Shown one piece after another: positions 62,150 through 64,000 of a stretch of 64,000 nucleotides of DNA. The stretch covers positions 620,001 through 684,000 of the forward strand of contig NZ_CP094494.1 in the NCBI RefSeq assembly GCF_022810765.1. The letters run 5' to 3'. Source of the DNA: Winogradskyella sp. MH6 (GTDB taxonomy: Bacteria > Bacteroidota > Bacteroidia > Flavobacteriales > Flavobacteriaceae). Made by a program: the position numbers and the translations under genes. The notes under the pieces are model-generated. The model was not told the DNA's origin, made no database searches, and saw only the letters and a list, made by a program, of their open reading frames with translations. Within the stretch, counting starts at the first letter, position 1; every line of letters starts with the position of its first letter.

Positions 62150-63066
62150 TGAAAACTTTTAGAAGCAACGGAAAATTATTGGTCACAGCAGAATACGTTG
62201 TATTAGATGGTGCAAAGGCTCTAGCCATTCCCACTAAACATGGACAAATCTTAACTGCTGAAGAAAGCAATAGCAATACTGTTGTTTGGAAAAGTTATGA
62301 TGAATACGGAAAGGTTTGGTATAAAGGTCATTTTATTTTTGATAACGGCGAGATTCTGAAACAAGTTCAGGATGATAATGCAATTACCAACAGACTCAAA
62401 AATATTCTAAGCGCTGCTCGTACTTTAAACCCTGAATTCTTGGCAAATTCTAAAGGACATAGAGTTTCAACCTACTTAGATTTTAACAGAGAATGGGGAT
62501 TAGGCACATCTTCTACACTTATAAATAATATTGCGCAATGGGCAAATGTTGATGCTTATAAGCTTTTAGAAAAAACATTTGGAGGCAGTGGTTATGATAT
62601 TGCTTGTGCACAACACAATACTCCGATAACCTTTCAGTTGAACACAAAAAATCAACCTTTAGTTAATTCAGTAAGATTTAATCCTATTTTTAAAGATCAT
62701 CTATATTTTGTTTACCTCAATCAGAAACAAAACAGTAGAGATGGTATTAAAGCTTATAGATCCTTAAACAAAGTCAGTGATACTATTATTAATGATATTA
62801 ATGCCATAACCGAAGCTATTGTAGAAGTTTCTTCACTAAGTGCTTTTGAACACTTAATAACTGAGCATGAAAATATTATTGGCAAGCTTTTAAATCAAAC
62901 ACCTATCAAATCCAGGGCATTTAGTGATTACAATGGAGCTATTAAAAGTCTTGGTGCTTGGGGAGGTGATTTTGTTTTGGTCACTTCTGAAAACGACCCG
63001 ACCGACTATTTTAAGTCTAAAGGTTTGGATACTATAATTCCTTATTCTAAAATAGTATTAAATTAA
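62149..63066 (+). CDS. GHMP-family kinase, GYDIA type
   Basis: The 305-residue kinase has the N-terminal motif GKLLVTAEYVVLDGA. The phosphate-binding loop EWGLGTSST is at about 115-123, GGSGYDIACAQ at 145-155 supplies the name of this Bacteroidota subgroup, and LGAWGGDFVL forms the C-terminal GHMP motif. It is translationally coupled to HMG-CoA reductase. It most likely phosphorylates mevalonate or phosphomevalonate; which of the two cannot be told from sequence. It is shorter than typical phosphomevalonate kinases. Confidence 0.88.
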   Translation: MKTFRSNGKLLVTAEYVVLDGAKALAIPTKHGQILTAEESNSNTVVWKSYDEYGKVWYKGHFIFDNGEILKQVQDDNAITNRLKNILSAARTLNPEFLANSKGHRVSTYLDFNREWGLGTSSTLINNIAQWANVDAYKLLEKTFGGSGYDIACAQHNTPITFQLNTKNQPLVNSVRFNPIFKDHLYFVYLNQKQNSRDGIKAYRSLNKVSDTIINDINAITEAIVEVSSLSAFEHLITEHENIIGKLLNQTPIKSRAFSDYNGAIKSLGAWGGDFVLVTSENDPTDYFKSKGLDTIIPYSKIVLN

Positions 63067-63098
63067 AAAAGGCTTTACATTTCTGTAAAGCCTTTTAT
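63065..63098. terminator. Bidirectional terminator between GHMP kinase and PPIase genes
   Basis: AAAAGGCTTTAC (63067-63078) and GTAAAGCCTTTT (63085-63096) form a perfect 12-bp stem with a 6-base loop and A/T tails on both sides. Confidence 0.92.
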
Positions 63099-63120
63099 TT
63101 TGTACTAAAATATTCTTTAT

Positions 63121-64000
63121 TTAGAAAACTGTTTTAGCTCTGTTATCCTCTATGTCAGCAGCTTTTTCTAATGCTTGATATACTTTTCCTTGAACAGCTC
63201 CACGTCTTGTAGCGTTTAATCTATTTACAATTGAAGTATAATTATCTAATTCTGTTGCTTCAGTTACTTTAGTCACTTCTATAACATAAACACCTTTCTC
63301 TCCATTGATAGGTTTAGATGTTTTGCCTTGCTCTAAACCAAACGCAGCACCAATTACTTTTGGCTCTACACCAGCACCTGCTAAAGTTGTATTCTTTAAG
63401 GTTAAAGCTGCCGCTGTTTTAGGACTTTGACCTTGATTCTTAGCAATCTCATCTACAGAAGTTGCTTTAATCTTCTCACGAATCATTTTAGCTTTCTTCT
63501 CCTTTCTTATCTCTGGTAAAACAGTTACAGACGCATCTTCTACACTCATTAAACCAGCTTCATTTTTCTCTACTAATTTAGCAACGATGAATCCATATCC
63601 AGAAACTGAGAAACTTTTGAAGTCACCCTCTTCTCTATTTTCTTCAAAAAACCAACGCACAAGCTCTCTCTGGCTTCCTAAACCTGGGATATTTTCGTCT
63701 AATTCCTTAAGTGTAATTGGCTTTACTGTTAACTCACGCTCTTTAGCTAATGCATTAAAGTCAGCATCTTTTGCAGCAATTTCAAACTTAGTAGCTCTAT
63801 TATAAACGTCGTCTAATGTTTCTTGAGAAGGTTCAATCTTTCTTGCTAAAGTTGCCAGTTTATATACATCTGCCTCACCTTTTTGGCCTTCAATTTCTAT
63901 AATATGAAAACCATAAGCAGTCTCTACAACACCCATATCTCCAGTTTTTCCATTAAAAGAAAAATCTCTAAATGGAGCTACCATTCTATTATAAGGAAAC
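63121..64000 (-). CDS. Parvulin-type peptidyl-prolyl isomerase (PpiD/SurA-like), partial (5' end outside window)
   Basis: The frame is open to the window edge, so the start is missing. The visible 292 or so residues begin FPYNRMVAPFRDFSFNG and continue GKTGDMGVVETAYGFHIIEIEG, the end of a rotamase domain. After this come about 240 residues with alternating helices and a second degenerate isomerase-like region (SVSGYGFIVAKLVEKNE; GVYVIEVTKVTEATELDNY). It ends NRAKTVF. PpiD-type proteins are anchored in the inner membrane and help folding of exported proteins. The final stretch resembles the C-terminus of Bacteroidota PpiD homologues as I recall them. Confidence 0.85.
   Translation of the reverse strand, partial: FPYNRMVAPFRDFSFNGKTGDMGVVETAYGFHIIEIEGQKGEADVYKLATLARKIEPSQETLDDVYNRATKFEIAAKDADFNALAKERELTVKPITLKELDENIPGLGSQRELVRWFFEENREEGDFKSFSVSGYGFIVAKLVEKNEAGLMSVEDASVTVLPEIRKEKKAKMIREKIKATSVDEIAKNQGQSPKTAAALTLKNTTLAGAGVEPKVIGAAFGLEQGKTSKPINGEKGVYVIEVTKVTEATELDNYTSIVNRLNATRRGAVQGKVYQALEKAADIEDNRAKTVF

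Overview
The window is almost certainly from the chromosome of a marine-type member of the Flavobacteriaceae (Bacteroidota). The evidence is low G+C DNA, TAnnTTTG-type -7 promoter boxes, two giant secreted proteins with type IX secretion (T9SS) C-terminal signals, signal peptides that leave Gln at the mature N-terminus, a dcw cluster with the Bacteroidota gene order, an FtsZ with a very long linker, and a mevalonate-pathway gene pair (class II HMG-CoA reductase plus a GYDIA-type GHMP kinase). I cannot fix the genus from sequence alone.

Layout. 1-8818 (minus strand) is a surface-polysaccharide operon: MurA-like enzyme, Wzx flippase, MurB-like reductase, Wzy-like polymerase, sulfotransferase, glycosyltransferase, CapA-like metallophosphatase and an asparagine-synthetase-like protein that runs off the window. 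A MurA/MurB pair inside a flippase/polymerase cluster suggests a lactyl- or muramic-type sugar in the exported glycan. 9281-19067 (plus) holds two tandem giant T9SS substrates with homologous C-terminal halves. 19239-21640 (plus) is a compact cassette: a 53-residue leader-plus-tail peptide gene, an HPr-kinase-like P-loop protein with a TTG start, and a minimal nucleotidyltransferase. It looks like a small peptide-modification system and is the best candidate for something undescribed. A beta-barrel-like protein with a textbook promoter follows, then UDP-glucuronate decarboxylase and an MtfA-type zinc peptidase on the minus strand.

24242-25300 carries a 60-bp tandem repeat, a strong hairpin, tRNA-Arg(TCG), a GatB/YqeY-domain gene and the terminator of the division cluster. 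25304-40872 (minus) is the complete dcw operon in transcription order mraZ-rsmH-ftsL-pbp-murE-mraY-murD-ftsW-murG-murC-ftsQ-ftsA-ftsZ. Three 10-bp-spaced GTGG MraZ boxes lie just upstream of its -7 box.

41209-54948 is mixed housekeeping: alpha/beta hydrolase, EngB, an oligopeptide-type ABC permease, a Prc-type protease, SurE, a small membrane protein, LpxB, an NlpC/P60 lipoprotein, a PhoX-like lipoprotein gene broken by one in-frame TGA, a diheme cytochrome-c peroxidase lipoprotein, ComEC and a periplasmic thioredoxin. 55032-60698 (minus) is a peptide-use operon: dipeptidyl-peptidase IV followed by two POT transporters. 60848-63066 (plus) is the mevalonate pair, and the window ends inside a parvulin-type peptidyl-prolyl isomerase.

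Several short palindromic intergenic sequences (8990, 24661, 27351, 43728) look like dispersed repeats. No CRISPR array, rRNA, insertion sequence or phage gene was seen.
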